Assembly (NCBI RefSeq): GCF_051014685.1
Contig: NC_135058.1
Location: forward strand, 13,394,811 to 13,458,810
Reading direction: 5' to 3'
Source: Ptiloglossa arizonensis
Lineage: Eukaryota; Arthropoda; Insecta; Hymenoptera; Colletidae
DNA: 64,000 nt
The notes beneath the pieces were generated by a model. It searched no databases, was not told the origin of the DNA, and was given only the letters and a program-made list of their open reading frames with translations. Each line of letters starts with the position of its first letter. The stretch's first letter is position 1. This document shows, in pieces, positions 46,841-58,640 of this stretch. Both the position numbers and the translations under genes were made by a program.

Positions 46841-49010
46841 AAATTCTTCAGAAACAGAAAGATTTTCATATACTTATAGTCAGAAAAAAATCATATCATA
46901 CGCAACAATTGTACGCCATAACGATGGACGTTTCTCTTTATCTCAAAGATAACTTCATTCTTTAAACCGAATTTTGTACTTTTCTATCCTTTAGCGATTA
47001 TTTGAACGATTTCAAGAAACTTTTGAAACAAAATTTTACTTTTTTTTCCTCCTTGGTGCCATTGCGACTGCTTGACAGTTTTCGCCAAACTTGAACCTAT
47101 CGTTCTTGCTCAACTTTAATTTCTCAAACGAAACATTATCTTTCCCCCGTTCCCAGTGCCACAAACGTTACACGAACGATCTCGAAAAACTTCCGTACAT
47201 CGTTGAACACCATCGAGACGCATCGTTTTCGTCCAGAATAGTATTTCTCGAAGCGAGGTACGTTCACTCGCTTCCGTTGACGCATTCACCGCGTGTTATC
47301 ATCGCTATTATTACCTAGCATCGTCACGTTGCGGAAAACAAGACGCACAAGGGGGCCACGGCGACCCAAATACAGAAGGAAAACTCGTTTCTCCCGGTCC
47401 GGCTGGGGAAAATGTAACGATAAATCTCCGCCGGTGAGCGCGATGCTCGCGAAAAAATATTACACGAGCCACGGTTATGAAGTACGACCGGCCACGCCGC
47501 GCTGATTTCCAGCTCGCAGATAACCGTTGCCGGGATAATTAGATAACGAAGGGTTGCCACGAAACGGTCGAGCGGCCCGAAAGATTTTAATCCTACGCGG
47601 TGGAGGGTGCAAGGTTATTCGGGGAGATGGGGCGCGGGATAGGCACGCGACAAGTTTAGTTTATTCGAAGGTGGCAGAAGAAGGTTCACAGCCGTTGGGG
47701 GAGAGCCGCGGAGATTGATGGCGCAGCCAGTCATGTGGTTCTAATTTGCCCTCTATTACCTCCCCATAAATTTCAACGGCAAAAAAGCCCGCGGAGATAT
47801 CATTATGGCGCGTGCGCCGCGATCTTACGTTGGACGTAAACGATACCGGTGAGAAATTATGATCGAAAAAAATAAAATTGTAACGTCCCGACGGACCTGG
47901 AGAGACCAAGAGTGTAGTATTATTCTATTCTCGATACGTTCGCGAATCGAAAGTTTCGCAAACGGGATCCGTGCGAAGTAATTGAAACTGAATGAAATTC
48001 GATGCACCATGGCGAAAGTTTACCTCGATTTTGTATATTTGACACGCGATTGGAAATCGTGAATTCTTTCGTGGTTTTACGTATGGATCGATCAACGGTA
48101 ATTTTTTTCAATATTAATTTTCGGGGACAGAATCTATTCTCGGATAACTGGGATAATCGTTAGACTAAGAGATTTCGAATACCGATTCGAATCTCCTCGC
48201 GGTAACTCCAATTAGCGTTACGAGCGATGCGATTACATGTTGATAATATTCGAGCAATTCGATACCAAAGTACTTTCTACGAAGCTTCCGAAGGTATCGA
48301 AAGCTCCGGGTATTTGGTATCAATTTCCTATACCGATACTTTTGCAATGAATACCCGATCGATGCCAGACTCTTGTACGGTAGATTATCAGGAATAATAG
48401 AAGGATGAAGAACATTTCCGATAAACGAGTTTTCGTGCAACCGGTCAACGGTGGTAAAAATAAAAAGATCGAACGTTCGAAGAGTCGATGTAATTCGTAT
48501 TACGAAACACAGTTGCGACACGATTTCACCTGGCGATCTTGTCGTCTGATTTTGTTGTATTTATTTGCAACGCAATTAACTTTCCAAGATAATCGTGTCT
48601 AAAATTAACGAACGCTTGTAGAAGTAGTTAGAGGAGGGTTGCAAAAAAATTAGTCAAGAAATTGATAATTAAACTTATTCTTGAACCTTCACCTCGCGCA
48701 TTTACCGAGTACGATGATTTATGAAGGTGTGTGTACTTGCTCATATAATTAACACGTTTCAATTCTTCCGCGTTATGGAAACTGTTAACCCATTGCTACT
48801 TAATGGCACAGTTGCACGCACTTCGAGGTGTAAAAATAGTAATTGAAGAAAAAAGGTTATTCGTTCCTTAAGATCAATCGTGTCACGGTACTGTTGCAAG
48901 GTGAAGTTAAAATCAAAAGTGTACTTTATAAAATATTATCCAGCCTCAGGGACAAATGGTATCGCATATTCGAAACGAAACTAGTTGACAAATTAAAATT
49001 CTGAACTACC
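46841..49010. other. Non-coding stretch, possible conserved block
   Basis: Nothing coding is seen. The block 47640-47830 is compositionally distinct, with CTAATTTGCCC, TTACC and CCCATAAATTTC phrases followed by ATCATTATGGCGCG. It could be conserved regulatory DNA, on weak evidence. Confidence 0.4.
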
Positions 49011-49573
49011 AGGTTGTTCTATAAGTTTTGTCGTTCGATAAAACTTATTGAACAGTACTACATTGAACAGTACTACATTGAACAGTACTACATTGAAAAG
49101 TACTACATTAAACAGTACTACAATGGACAGTACTACATTGAACAGTACTACATTGAACAGTACTACATTGAACAGTACTACACTGAACAGTACTACATTG
49201 GACAGTACTATATTAAACAGTACTACAATGGACAGTACTACATTGAATAGTACTACATTGGACAGTACTATATTGAATAGTACTACATTGAACAGTACTA
49301 CACTGAACAGTACTACATTGGACAGTACTATATTGAATAGTACTACATTGAACAGTGCTACATTGAACAGTACTACATTGAACAGTGCTACATTGAACAG
49401 TACTACATTGAACAGTACTACATTGAACAGTACTACATTGAACAGTATTACATTGAACAGTACTACATTGGACAGTACTACATTGAACAGTACTACATTG
49501 AACAGTACTACACTGAACAGTACTACATTGAACAGTACTGTTTTATCGAAGGATAAAACTTATCGAACAACCT
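49011..49573. mobile_element. Inverted-repeat element carrying a 15-bp minisatellite
   Basis: Two 34-bp terminal inverted repeats (49011-49044 and 49540-49573) match at 31 of 34 bases, starting AGGTTGTTC and ending CGATAAAAC. TA dinucleotides lie two bases outside each end. Each repeat is itself partly palindromic. Nearly all of the interior is a 15-bp tandem array. This looks like a mariner-type non-autonomous element whose inside has been replaced by, or expanded into, a minisatellite. A related orphan end lies at 26715. Confidence 0.75.
49051..49539. repeat. 15-bp minisatellite, about 33 units
   Basis: The unit AACAGTACTACATTG repeats head to tail, with variants GACAGTACTATATTG, AACAGTGCTACATTG and AACAGTACTACACTG. 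Variants recur in blocks, suggesting unequal exchange or slippage. The 15-bp period keeps frames open on the plus strand (NSTTL repeats), which I take as incidental. Confidence 0.95.
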
Positions 49574-49762
49574 ATTATACAAAATACTACCTCGTTATCT
49601 GGGATCGACGACACCGAGACGTTGGTTCCAGTAATTTCAGGTAGCAACGATTAGGGAGCGACCGTTTCCTGGAAATGTTGAAAATATCCAAGTACACGAA
49701 CTGCAGGGAGGTTGCAACGTTCCCATTGTGCGAAGGAGAACATGGAAAAAGAAACACGGAAC

Positions 49763-49784
49763 GCGACGACGACGACGACGACGG
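49763..49784. repeat. (CGA)n microsatellite
   Basis: About seven CGA triplets in a row. Confidence 0.9.
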
Positions 49785-52700
49785 CTCGTTGCGCTACAAT
49801 CAAGCCCGGGTTTTTATTTGCATTTGCTTGTAAATGGTTTCACGTTTGCGGCGCGGAACGTTACGCAGACCGTATGCGTGTAAAAAGTAATCGATGCAGG
49901 ATAGAACATGCGTATTCATACGTTGCAACCGGTTTTACGTATTTTTCTTTCCCCACTTCGAATTGGCGAGTTTGTTGCCGGTTGTTTCAAGAACCACGAG
50001 CCGCGTAACATTGTCCCGGGTAGCGAACACGGCGAACGAATAAATTATTGGCCCGTACGGTCGGTGCAGACGTTCTTTAAACGTATTTCTCGATGGTTGT
50101 CAATTCGTTCGTAGTCCGGATCGGGATCGTCTACCCGGTAGAAACGATTACGGCCATTCGCGAAGGTATTACGCCTAATGGCTAATCAGTCTCGGCGAGC
50201 AAAAGCTCGACGGAGTTGTGTTCTTAAGCGGCTGTCAAAACCAAAAGCAGAGCTGCCCGGGAACTCGCGTACGTATTCATTTCTCAGCAACGGTTGGGCA
50301 AAATTTCATCTTCGATCGTAGAAATTTATTTAAACGATCGATCCCCCGAAAACCGTGCACGATCGTTTCTTTCCTCCCTCTCTCGTTCGTCGATTTACGT
50401 CGCGTTGTCCTTCGTAAAATTTTTTTTCTTGGCATTCCATCGAATCGAAACCCGTACAATCGAGCGCTCTTGTAAAAATAATGATCACCGTTTGTATTTT
50501 TAACCACTGAACGTTTTCGAACACGACCGTGGACTCCCTCCGTGGATTAATTCGGCGAACGTAGAATACTTCCACGAGTAATTCGAAAAAGCAATTATAT
50601 AATAATCGTATCGTACCGTGTACCTCCGGTTGCATTTCGTCGTTACGCGATATTATTCCCCATAATATTTTCCACGTACACTTTACTTATTCGCGCAACG
50701 GAGACGTTTAATAATAATAATAATAACAACGTGCATGTGCCGGTTATTCACCAAGAGGTGAATGTACGAGCGAGAGACTGCACACAGGGAACGAAAGAAC
50801 GAAGCATTCAGGAATTAGGTCTTAGAAAATGCATGCGTTCTTTGGAGTGACTGAATGACAGTGACTGTGTTTGGTTGTATGCGTGGAGGAGAGGGTGGTG
50901 TGGGGGTGAGAGTTATTAAGGGCAGTTACTGCGTAGACTCGAGCACTTTTCACGAGAGAAAGAGCTGTATTGAGCATAGCAAGTCTTAGAGAGTATCCAG
51001 CCAGCGGGAAAGTCTTGGCGACTAATAGTGGCGTACGATAAATTCTATTTCTCTATCGTTGTAATGGCAATGATACGTCTCTATTGTACCGTGATTGCAC
51101 AGTTTGTGGAATGCAGTATTGAGCGAAGAAAGAAGGAAACGAAAAGGAAACAATGGTGAAAAATTAATACGTACGGACGAAATAAGTGTACCATCGGTAC
51201 AAAGACGTACGACTATACGTTGCTGCTAACCTGATATTAAATTATAAATAATATTTAAGGTACGGTGGATACCTCACTAAAATCTATCCAATTCTTTCGC
51301 AGCAGTGCTTTAAAAAATCTTCTCTATTAATGATTCAATATTTTTAAACACAGAGCGTTTCTATGTGTCTTGTAGAGAAACTGCAGTTCGTTAAAAGAAA
51401 CTTAAAACCCGGTGGAATCATTCGCGCGATACTTTTACTCGTACACAGTGCACGAATGCTCCGTCATCGAAGGAAATAGAAATAATTTTCAGTTTTGTCG
51501 AGCGAAAGATATACTATTAGTCGTAAATTTGCTCACAGTTGCAAACTAGTTAAAATTAATGGTAATGGACGTGACGGGCGCTGACATTAAATTGAATGTG
51601 AAAAAGGAGCAACGAAAGGGGTCGGCTACCACGTCGAAAGCGACGGCGTTGCGTGCTCGGTTTACGTTTTCCAGTAGTACGAGGGCAACGGTAATATAGT
51701 AGACACTATAATGTAAGGCGAACGATACATTATGCTATGGTTCCCCGAGAAACACAGAGAAAGAAGTTGACGAAATTACGTGCAACGATAAATCATCTTG
51801 TAAGCTTGGCCGGGCACGTAGAATCAAGAAAAATGTCTACCGAAACTGTTGTATCTCCTTCCTTTTGCAATACATTTCCCTCGAACGTTTATCAGAGAAC
51901 ATTTTCTTAATTGATCTACTAATTTCCTTGCGCGAACGAAGCCGAGGGTAAATAATAGACCACCACTCGTGGAATTCATTCGTAGAAAAGTTAACCCGGA
52001 ACGTGTAAAAATGGGAATAGCGCAAGGAAACACCGGTCGTTCGAAAATACGATATAACTTTTCAACGCGAGAATCTATTTGCTCCGCTTGTATCGGAATT
52101 TATCAGATACACGGGGAAAATAACGAAGGAGCGACGCAATGTAGAAAATTAATAAATTTTTGTCGATCCTCCCCGTGAACCGTTGAAAACCCGCGATACG
52201 AATATTGTGTAATTTGAATTTTCTACACTCGAATAAAAATGATCGCGTTCGTAATTTTCTCCGATTTAAAGAAATTAATTTAATCGAAAGCTTCGCGCGG
52301 TCGAATTACCCGTTCGAAAATATACAATTTCCGTATGTAAATTTGTTTTCCTGCTGTTAACGGTTCCCGAGGTATTCCACCGAATAGATTTTTTTGTACT
52401 TCAATTTTGAAGGCTGTTTCCAAGCTTTCGATACGGACGTTGGCCGATACGAGAAAAAAAAGAAACAAGAAAAACGAAACAAAAAAAAAAGAAAAATACG
52501 CTTGGAATATTTTTGTAAGGAATATTTCGTGTAAAAATTTCATCAAAATCGGCGATTGTACAACGCAAGGTTTCGCAACAACACTATTGAAATATTGCAC
52601 CGCATCGATAAACCTGAAAAATTCGTGTATCGGCCGCAAAAATATTTCACCGATTCGTAGTCCGTGAAATCACCACCGTACATTTATAGCGAACGAACGA

Positions 52701-53317
52701 AGTATTAAAACCGATAATTTCGCCTAAAAAAATGTGTCACTTGCGTTACCATGGAACACACCAAGGGTTTGAAACCAAAACAAAAATCGTCGATGGCATA
52801 CGATATTAATTCAACGACGTAACCGCGTTCGTTCCTCGAATCGTTGTTCCACGAGTACTCGTCGGTCCAGTAACGACAATAATGAGCTCGTAAATTTCGT
52901 AACGGTGTACGTTCGGAATTCTCGCGCGTATATTTCCGTTCAGCACGTACATCCAATGGGTATTATTCTCCCCACGAGTCGTCAAAGGAAACGACCGTGC
53001 ATCTTTCACCCCCGTATCGTTACTGTCCCCGGGACGAATCAATCGTGGCCACCCTTCGATCATAATAGAGGCATTCCTTCCGATTCTTTTTTCCGAATTT
53101 ACGCCTTTACCAGACGATACTCCCTACTCCGTTGCTCCTCCATTCTCACGGTTAACCTCACGCTCGGTTCGGGTTAAGGGTGGGAAAAAACACGAGTTGG
53201 TCAGCACGAGGCAACACCGTAGGGAATACCCTCGGGGTCAGCGGGGTGGCCGGAGGGTGAAAGGAAGCCAAGTGGAAATTGCTACGACGCAAACGCGCTC
53301 ACGGAGGATGGGTTAAA

Positions 53318-53353
53318 GATTTTTTTTTTCTTTTTTCTTCTTCTTTTTTTTTA
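53318..53353. repeat. T-rich tract
   Basis: A run of T with scattered C, followed by ATAACAACCC. No AG follows that would make it a likely acceptor. Confidence 0.8.
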
Positions 53354-54269
53354 TAACAACCCACCTATTCGCGCCGGTAGCCGACGAGACGCGAACGCAC
53401 TGGGAACGATTACATAATTCGACCACGTAATCGAGCAACCCGTGATTTCGAGCCTCGAATCGTTTCGTTTCGAGAGCTTTCGTCGCTCGACGAACGCGCA
53501 CAGACGCCCTCGCATTTGCATTTTTATCGCGTCGTGCTTCCAACTAATTTACACGAATTATAACGTCGCTGTGTCGCGTGCGCGACGTTACAATGAAATT
53601 TACACCTGGCCTTCCTATTACGTTCACGGTCTCCGTTTCGTTCGTAACGGTGGCCGTGTGGGTGGCGTACGTTGCACAGGGAGGGGGTGTGCTTCGAAAA
53701 AAAATGTTGACATTTACCCGGAGAATTATACGACAATAACGCCGAGTCGAGCTCTCTCCGTTCTTTATCACGGAACGTTTCGACCGATTTATTTCTCGGG
53801 ACTTCTTCGGCTGCGAAACGAAGAGCGAATCCGAAGTATAACGAGAGAAAGTAACGAGTCGGGGAACCTCGCAACGAGTCCAACGAATTTAGAATGGTCG
53901 TTTCGATCGTCTTTAACACGGGGTACCCCCGAGACTCGTATGCGTGCGTAATTGAGCTTCGTTCGTTACTGCAACTGTCGTTATACAGGACGATTCAACG
54001 TCGATGGTACAGTCGTGGAGGAAGTGAGAAAATTGATCGAAAATAAGAAATAACATTTTTTCAATCGAGTTTTTTTTACTTTCAGTGTAATCACCGACTA
54101 CACGTATCGCACCGAATACAAATTTACATTATTATCATTCGTACGATTGATTTTTGATCGGTACAAGTGCATGCGTTCGATGCACCAGTACTCGGTGCAT
54201 ATTCAAATGCATTCGATTTTATTTCTTACCTTCGATTTATTCTCTCGTGTAAAGTCACACTGCTTGTAC

Positions 54270-54443
54270 AACATTCTCTTTTACTTCGTTCTTGTTACAC
54301 CACTTTGTCCCACCGAAGAGGGCCCAAAAGCTACGATCCCTCGGAAAGCGTAGCGATAAATTGCTCGGGTCGCTATAATGAATAATTATATTCTTCGGTA
54401 CCACCGTATATTTCACAATGAAACTGACTCGATTCGCAACTGG
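54270..54443. repeat. Diverged duplication, copy 1
   Basis: This matches 54505-54690 at an offset of 236 bases. Shared blocks are TTGTTACACCACTTTGT, CCACCGAAGAGGGCCCAAAA, AGCGTAGCGATAAATTGCTC, ATAATGAATAATTA and TATTTCAC, in the same order. Some blocks are perfect over 20 bases while the linkers differ. This uneven pattern could reflect local constraint. Confidence 0.85.
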
Positions 54444-54504
54444 CGCACCTAAGTCGTAGTCAGGTGCACAAGTGTACGGTGAAAATGGTATCTCTCGGCG
54501 AAAT

Positions 54505-54690
54505 TTTCCTCCTCGTTCGTTTCATTTTTGTTACACCACTTTGTTCCACCGAAGAGGGCCCAAAAGCTGTGGTCCCTCGGGAAGCGTAGCGATAAATTGC
54601 TCGATCGGGCCGCCATAATGAATAATTACATTTTTCATCGGCAGCCTGTATTTCACGGCGAAACCGACGACTCCCGCAATTCGCAACCGT
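54505..54690. repeat. Diverged duplication, copy 2
   Basis: Direct partner of 54270-54443. It has the same five conserved blocks with CGATCGGGCCGCC in place of CGGGTCGC. No protein or RNA family is recognised. The hyper-conserved blocks, with TAATGAATAATTA homeodomain-like content, suggest a duplicated regulatory element. Confidence 0.85.
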
Positions 54691-55437
54691 GCAATAAAAA
54701 GAAAGGTCGGCGGTGGTGCGGCTACCGGGCTTCTAATTATTCCTGGACACGGGGACCAGCAGCACGCATCCCCCGCAGAAATGTGGGTTAAACGTTCGCT
54801 TCGTCCGACGAGGCAGCGAATGGGCCGACCGACACGCTGCCGCTGCCAGCAATCGGCGAAACGACAAGCCGCGCGTGTCCGACTAATTAGGGCCGCCTAA
54901 CTGCGGCCAGAGACGAAAGGAACGAGGCGAAATCGCGTCGATATCGGCCCGGCTCTTTTATCGCTGCCAATTTTCGACGAGCGCTTTTTTCCCCCGATTT
55001 CACGGTGAAACGGCGCCCGACAATTTACCGTCCGAATAAATGTCCGCGCCTGCCGCGTAACAAGTGTATTACCGATCCGGTTCCAGCCATTTTTGTTTCC
55101 CCGACCCTCGCGTTTTGTCTCGTTTCGCTTCGAAATGACGCCAGGAGAAGACAGGGGAATTGACAGAGAAAAATGGGTTACGTCGCCCTTTGCTCCGTTT
55201 TTCTTTTCCTACCAGCTCGGTTTCTTTCGTCGGTTGTTCCTCACCGAGCAGACGTAGTCTGACCACTCCCTCTTCTCGCCGATAATACTATTACCGGTAT
55301 GATAAAAAGAACGCGTTTACGTTGCGTCAGGATTGCACGCAGAATACGTTGCGGTGTTTTGTGAAATTTTAACCGATTGTTTTAATCGAAGAAATATCGC
55401 GAGCGAAGTGTACGTTGCGAGTACAATTCTATTAGGT
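54691..55437. other. GC-rich non-coding segment
   Basis: The block 54800-55060 is GC-rich with phrases such as CGACTAATTAGGGCCGCC and GGCTCTTTTATCGCTGCC, and lacks repeats. It has the look of conserved regulatory DNA next to the duplication, but this is impressionistic. Confidence 0.35.
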
Positions 55438-55605
55438 TCTTTCGTAGTCAAAGTGGATAGGGAAAGAGTTTACTTGGAAAAGATTTCGATAGATTTATTC
55501 GTTACTAGAGTAGATAGAGAAAGAGTTTACTTACTATGGATTTCGTTAGATTCTTTCGTTATTAGAGTGGGAGGAGAAGGAGTTTACTTAAATCTTTCGT
55601 GTAAA
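55438..55605. repeat. 57-bp tandem repeat, 3 diverged copies
   Basis: TTCGTAGTCAAAGTGGATAG, TTCGTTACTAGAGTAGATAG and TTCGTTATTAGAGTGGGAGG start units exactly 57 bases apart. Each is followed by GGAAAGAGTTTACTT or a variant. The period is 19 codons, so a plus frame (VDRERVYL repeats) stays open. Confidence 0.8.
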
Positions 55606-57339
55606 AATTCTCTTCAAGATTTATCGAATCGTGTCAGCATACACACGTGCACGTGTGGAGATACTGGAGGTTTTACTCGTTTACGCGTACAGGATAGATT
55701 TCTTTCGAAAGAATGGGACCCATCTCCGGACACAATCTTCTCGCAAGCGTAAATCACTCGAAGAAATATTTTTTCAACAGCGAAAACGCGACGAGAGAAT
55801 TCGAAAACGCGCTATCCCGTAAAAAGTATCGTTTAGAAATGTTTCCCGATCGGTACACTGCGGTTTATAAATCACAGACAATTTGCGACTGTCGATACGC
55901 CGGTATCACCGTGTCCACTCGGGTCGGTTATCCCCACTGATACGAGCCGTGTAAATACTTGTAACCCCGCTCGAAGCTCGATCTTTATTTCGTCTGGAAG
56001 CACTTGTCTCGAGTCTCGATTCAATTTCTCGCGTTTCCACTTCCGCGTCTTCTAATTACTGATCCTAATAAACCACCGATCCCCGTGTCCCGTTCGAGTG
56101 TCTGGAAAAAACCACGAGTATTCGAAAGTTCCATTCGGTCTGGCAATTGTTCCTCGATACCCTCCCAAGACGAACCACCGTCGTTCTTTCGCACCGATCG
56201 AATGACCAACTGCCTCTTCGCTCCGACAAAGTGCACCGTAACGTTCCACAAAAGAACAGTCGGTGAATCCCCTTTACAACACGGAATCTGAATTCGAATC
56301 GTCCGGCCCGTCCAGTTATCGCTCCCGTCGCCATCCGGGAGGTAACAAATGAGTACTTTCGCGCAAATGTCGAATAGATGGATACGAGTTTAAGATCTCG
56401 GCGCAAAAAGGTAGCAAAAGGAGTCTATCGAACCGGAGTCGCGATATTCGACGAGGACGAGGGGTTGAAAGTGGCCGAGCTCTGGACCGCGACAACGACC
56501 ACGAGATTCGCAGTATTTCAATGGCATTGCGAAACGAACGCTTCCGTCGTGGCTAGAGACGCCGCGAAAAAGAGAGAATCGAAAAGGCGGTATGTACGGT
56601 TACAGACGAGGCTTGAAATACGACCTCGTCGGTTTTCATCCGTTCTGGGAAGAAAGGGCTCGGTGCAAACCACGCGTCAGATGCTCCCGGGATCTATTTC
56701 AAATTACTCGGCCGAGAGTTCTCCGATGATGGACTTACGAAGGCTTCCGCTTGTTTTATCGCTGGCGAAAGGTAGCCGGCACGCGAACGATGATCAAGCA
56801 AATGGTTTCTACTGTGGATAACCGGCGAACGTATCTTTACCTTGGTCGCGACCGTGACTAAACGATAAGAGGTCGGCCTGTATATTTTTCGATGGTTCGC
56901 GCAATTTCCTACTCGGTGTGCATCGTTGCGCGAAGAAAATGATGGAACGACCGAGGGGAGCGCGCTAACGAGCGATGTCCCAGTCTTCCTTTTGAACGCC
57001 TCTGTACCTACATTCCGCTCCGATCTTCTCGCGGCTCCCTCTTCTGTTGTCCCCGACGTTGCTCCCTAACTGACAGGTTAATTATGGGTTCTGGCGTAAG
57101 TCGTGGCCGACAGTCGGACGATACACACTGTCGCGACGAAGAAAACTTGCCCGATCCTCGAGCACGAAGACGCGGCAACAGTCCCACCACCATTATTCCT
57201 CGCACAATTAACCGACCTGGTTTGCATAACCTCCGTCGAGGGCTTTATTTACGAATGCGCGGGGTTCGCGCGAGGTTGTCGATTAATTAGTTCTGCGTTT
57301 GCATTTTTACTCTCTTCTTAATTTCATTCTTTCTCCTTC
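55606..57339. other. Non-coding stretch, no gene recognised
   Basis: Open frames of 60-147 codons overlap on both strands without recognisable domains. No array is seen. Confidence 0.5.
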
Positions 57340-57705
57340 GCGAAGGTGACCATCGTGATCGATTTGGACGAATATGGAAGACTTGTTCGTTCACAAAAAT
57401 AACGATTCCGATCGATTTGGTCAAATATAGAAGACTTCTTCGTTCGCAAAAATAACGATTGTCATCGATTTGATCGAATATAGAAGACTTCTTCGTTCAC
57501 AAAAATAACGATTGTCATCGATTTGATCGAATATAGAAGACTTCGTTCACGAAGATGACAATTCTAATCGATTTGGGCAAATTTGGATGATTTTTCCATT
57601 CGCGAAGATGACGATTGTTATCGATTTGATCAAATATAGAAGACTTCGTTCGCGAAGATGACAATTCTAATCGATTCGAACGAATATAAAAGACTTCGAG
57701 AGACA
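57340..57705. repeat. About 52-bp tandem repeat, 7 copies
   Basis: ATCGATTTG followed by AATATAGAAGACTTC, then GTTCACAAAAATAACGATT or GTTCGCGAAGATGACAATT, recurs about seven times at 50-55 base spacing. Two variants differ by the presence of an extra TTC and by AAAAATAACG against GAAGATGACG. They are interleaved toward the right edge. Confidence 0.85.
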
Positions 57706-58241
57706 AGCTAGTATATCGTGAATTATAACGACGACGCTAGTTTCGAGCAACCCCCGTGTGTTCGATTCGTCGATTCGATGTAGTTTCTCGGTTCGTTTGT
57801 ACAGATTGGCCAGTCTCGATTGATCCACGATACCGTCAAAGCAATTAGCACTGGTACCACGATCGGTAGTACTATGATCGAGGTTAGATCGGAGTAATAG
57901 CATTGTAGCTCCATTTCCCCTCTTACGGGCTCGCGTACAAGTAGCCTTTGTTCGATTCGTGTCAAGTAACGAAATGATAAAAATAGAAACACGAAAGCGA
58001 CGTAGAAATTGCGAGCTCGATAAACTTTTAATACACAGGACCGCTCGATTTAGAAAATTTGCGATAAATTTCGAGACGAATCATTTTTAAACGCCGAGGA
58101 CTCCAAACGGTGTATTTCCGGAGAAAGACACAACGGTTGGAGTTAAATTTTCACGGCTGGATTAACAGAGAATTCCGTGTATTTTTTCTTGTATTCTTAC
58201 GCAATTTTGTTTATTCGATCGACGAAACGATTTTAAATGGT
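57706..58241. other. Non-coding stretch
   Basis: A minus-strand 89-codon frame (57723-57992) has a hydrophobic run (SIIVLPIVVPVLIALTV) that could pass for a membrane segment. There is no family match or splice support, so no gene is called. Confidence 0.4.
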
Positions 58242-58275
58242 AATTTTAATTTTTGTTTCAGGTAAGCGACAACAT
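58242..58275 (+). promoter_or_regulatory. Candidate recursive splice site
   Basis: AATTTTTGTTTCAG is joined directly to GTAAGC at 58262. This is close to the insect ratchet-point consensus of a T-rich acceptor followed by a regenerated GTAAG donor. AT-rich sequence upstream could supply a branch point. A possible RS-exon donor (GCAA/GTATAT) lies about 40 bases downstream. The duplicated element begins further downstream, as at 9816. Confidence 0.5.
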
Positions 58276-58397
58276 CCGGCTCGATGGTGCGCACCGTTCG
58301 CAAGTATATCGAGTTATGCCTTGATTTATATACATCGCGATCTAAACACACATACGTGGTTATAACTGTGCCAAGTTTCGTAAAAACGATACTATCG

Positions 58398-58640
58398 TTC
58401 GTTCGTGTAAATTTGATCGCAGTTCGTGTATAATCTTTCTCGTCGTTCGCGCTGGTGTAATTAAACTCCGCGACGATTAAAATAACAGTTAAACGTCGCG
58501 TTCGTGTGTCTAATTTCGCCGACAGGATACGTTTATTCAAAGTTAACTGGCTAAGATCCTCCGCAAACACGAAACGCGTCCATAAAACGAACCCGCGCCC
58601 ATAATTTATTATCACATTGTCATCGCGTCACGTTCATCCT
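58398..58640 (+). repeat. Duplicated intronic element, copy B
   Basis: Partner of 9968-10205 in the same orientation. The core 58523-58560 differs by one base of 38 from 10083-10120, and weaker matches flank it on both sides. The minus strand here is open for 134 codons (58211-58615). Over the core it reads DLSQLTLNKRILSAKLDTRTRRL, against DLNQLTLNKRILTGKLDTRTRRL in the other copy. That frame is closed by stops in copy A, so I favour a non-coding element. Confidence 0.7.

Larger units (their letters stand above)
49574..54269. other. Non-coding stretch with several simple repeats
   Basis: No gene is supported. Simple repeats include a CGA run (49763-49784), an AAT run (50711-50727), an A-rich tract (52451-52493) and a T-rich tract (53318-53353). 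Around 50880-51010, a purine-rich stretch followed by GGGCAGTTACTGCG has a vague promoter feel but no decisive motif. Frames of up to 169 codons near 53.5 kb occur on both strands and are unrecognised. Confidence 0.5.

Noticed and set aside
48130..48215. tRNA-like B-box (GATTCGAATC) in the 48.1 kb region
   Set aside because: The flanking bases do not form a T-stem or an acceptor stem, and no A-box fits the spacing.
49048..49644. 198-codon NSTTL-repeat protein
   Set aside because: It is the translation of a 15-bp minisatellite inside an inverted-repeat element; no promoter, splice or domain support.
57723..57992. Possible small membrane protein (SIIVLPIVVPVLIALTV)
   Set aside because: One hydrophobic run in an 89-codon frame with no signal peptide, family or transcript support, adjacent to an array.
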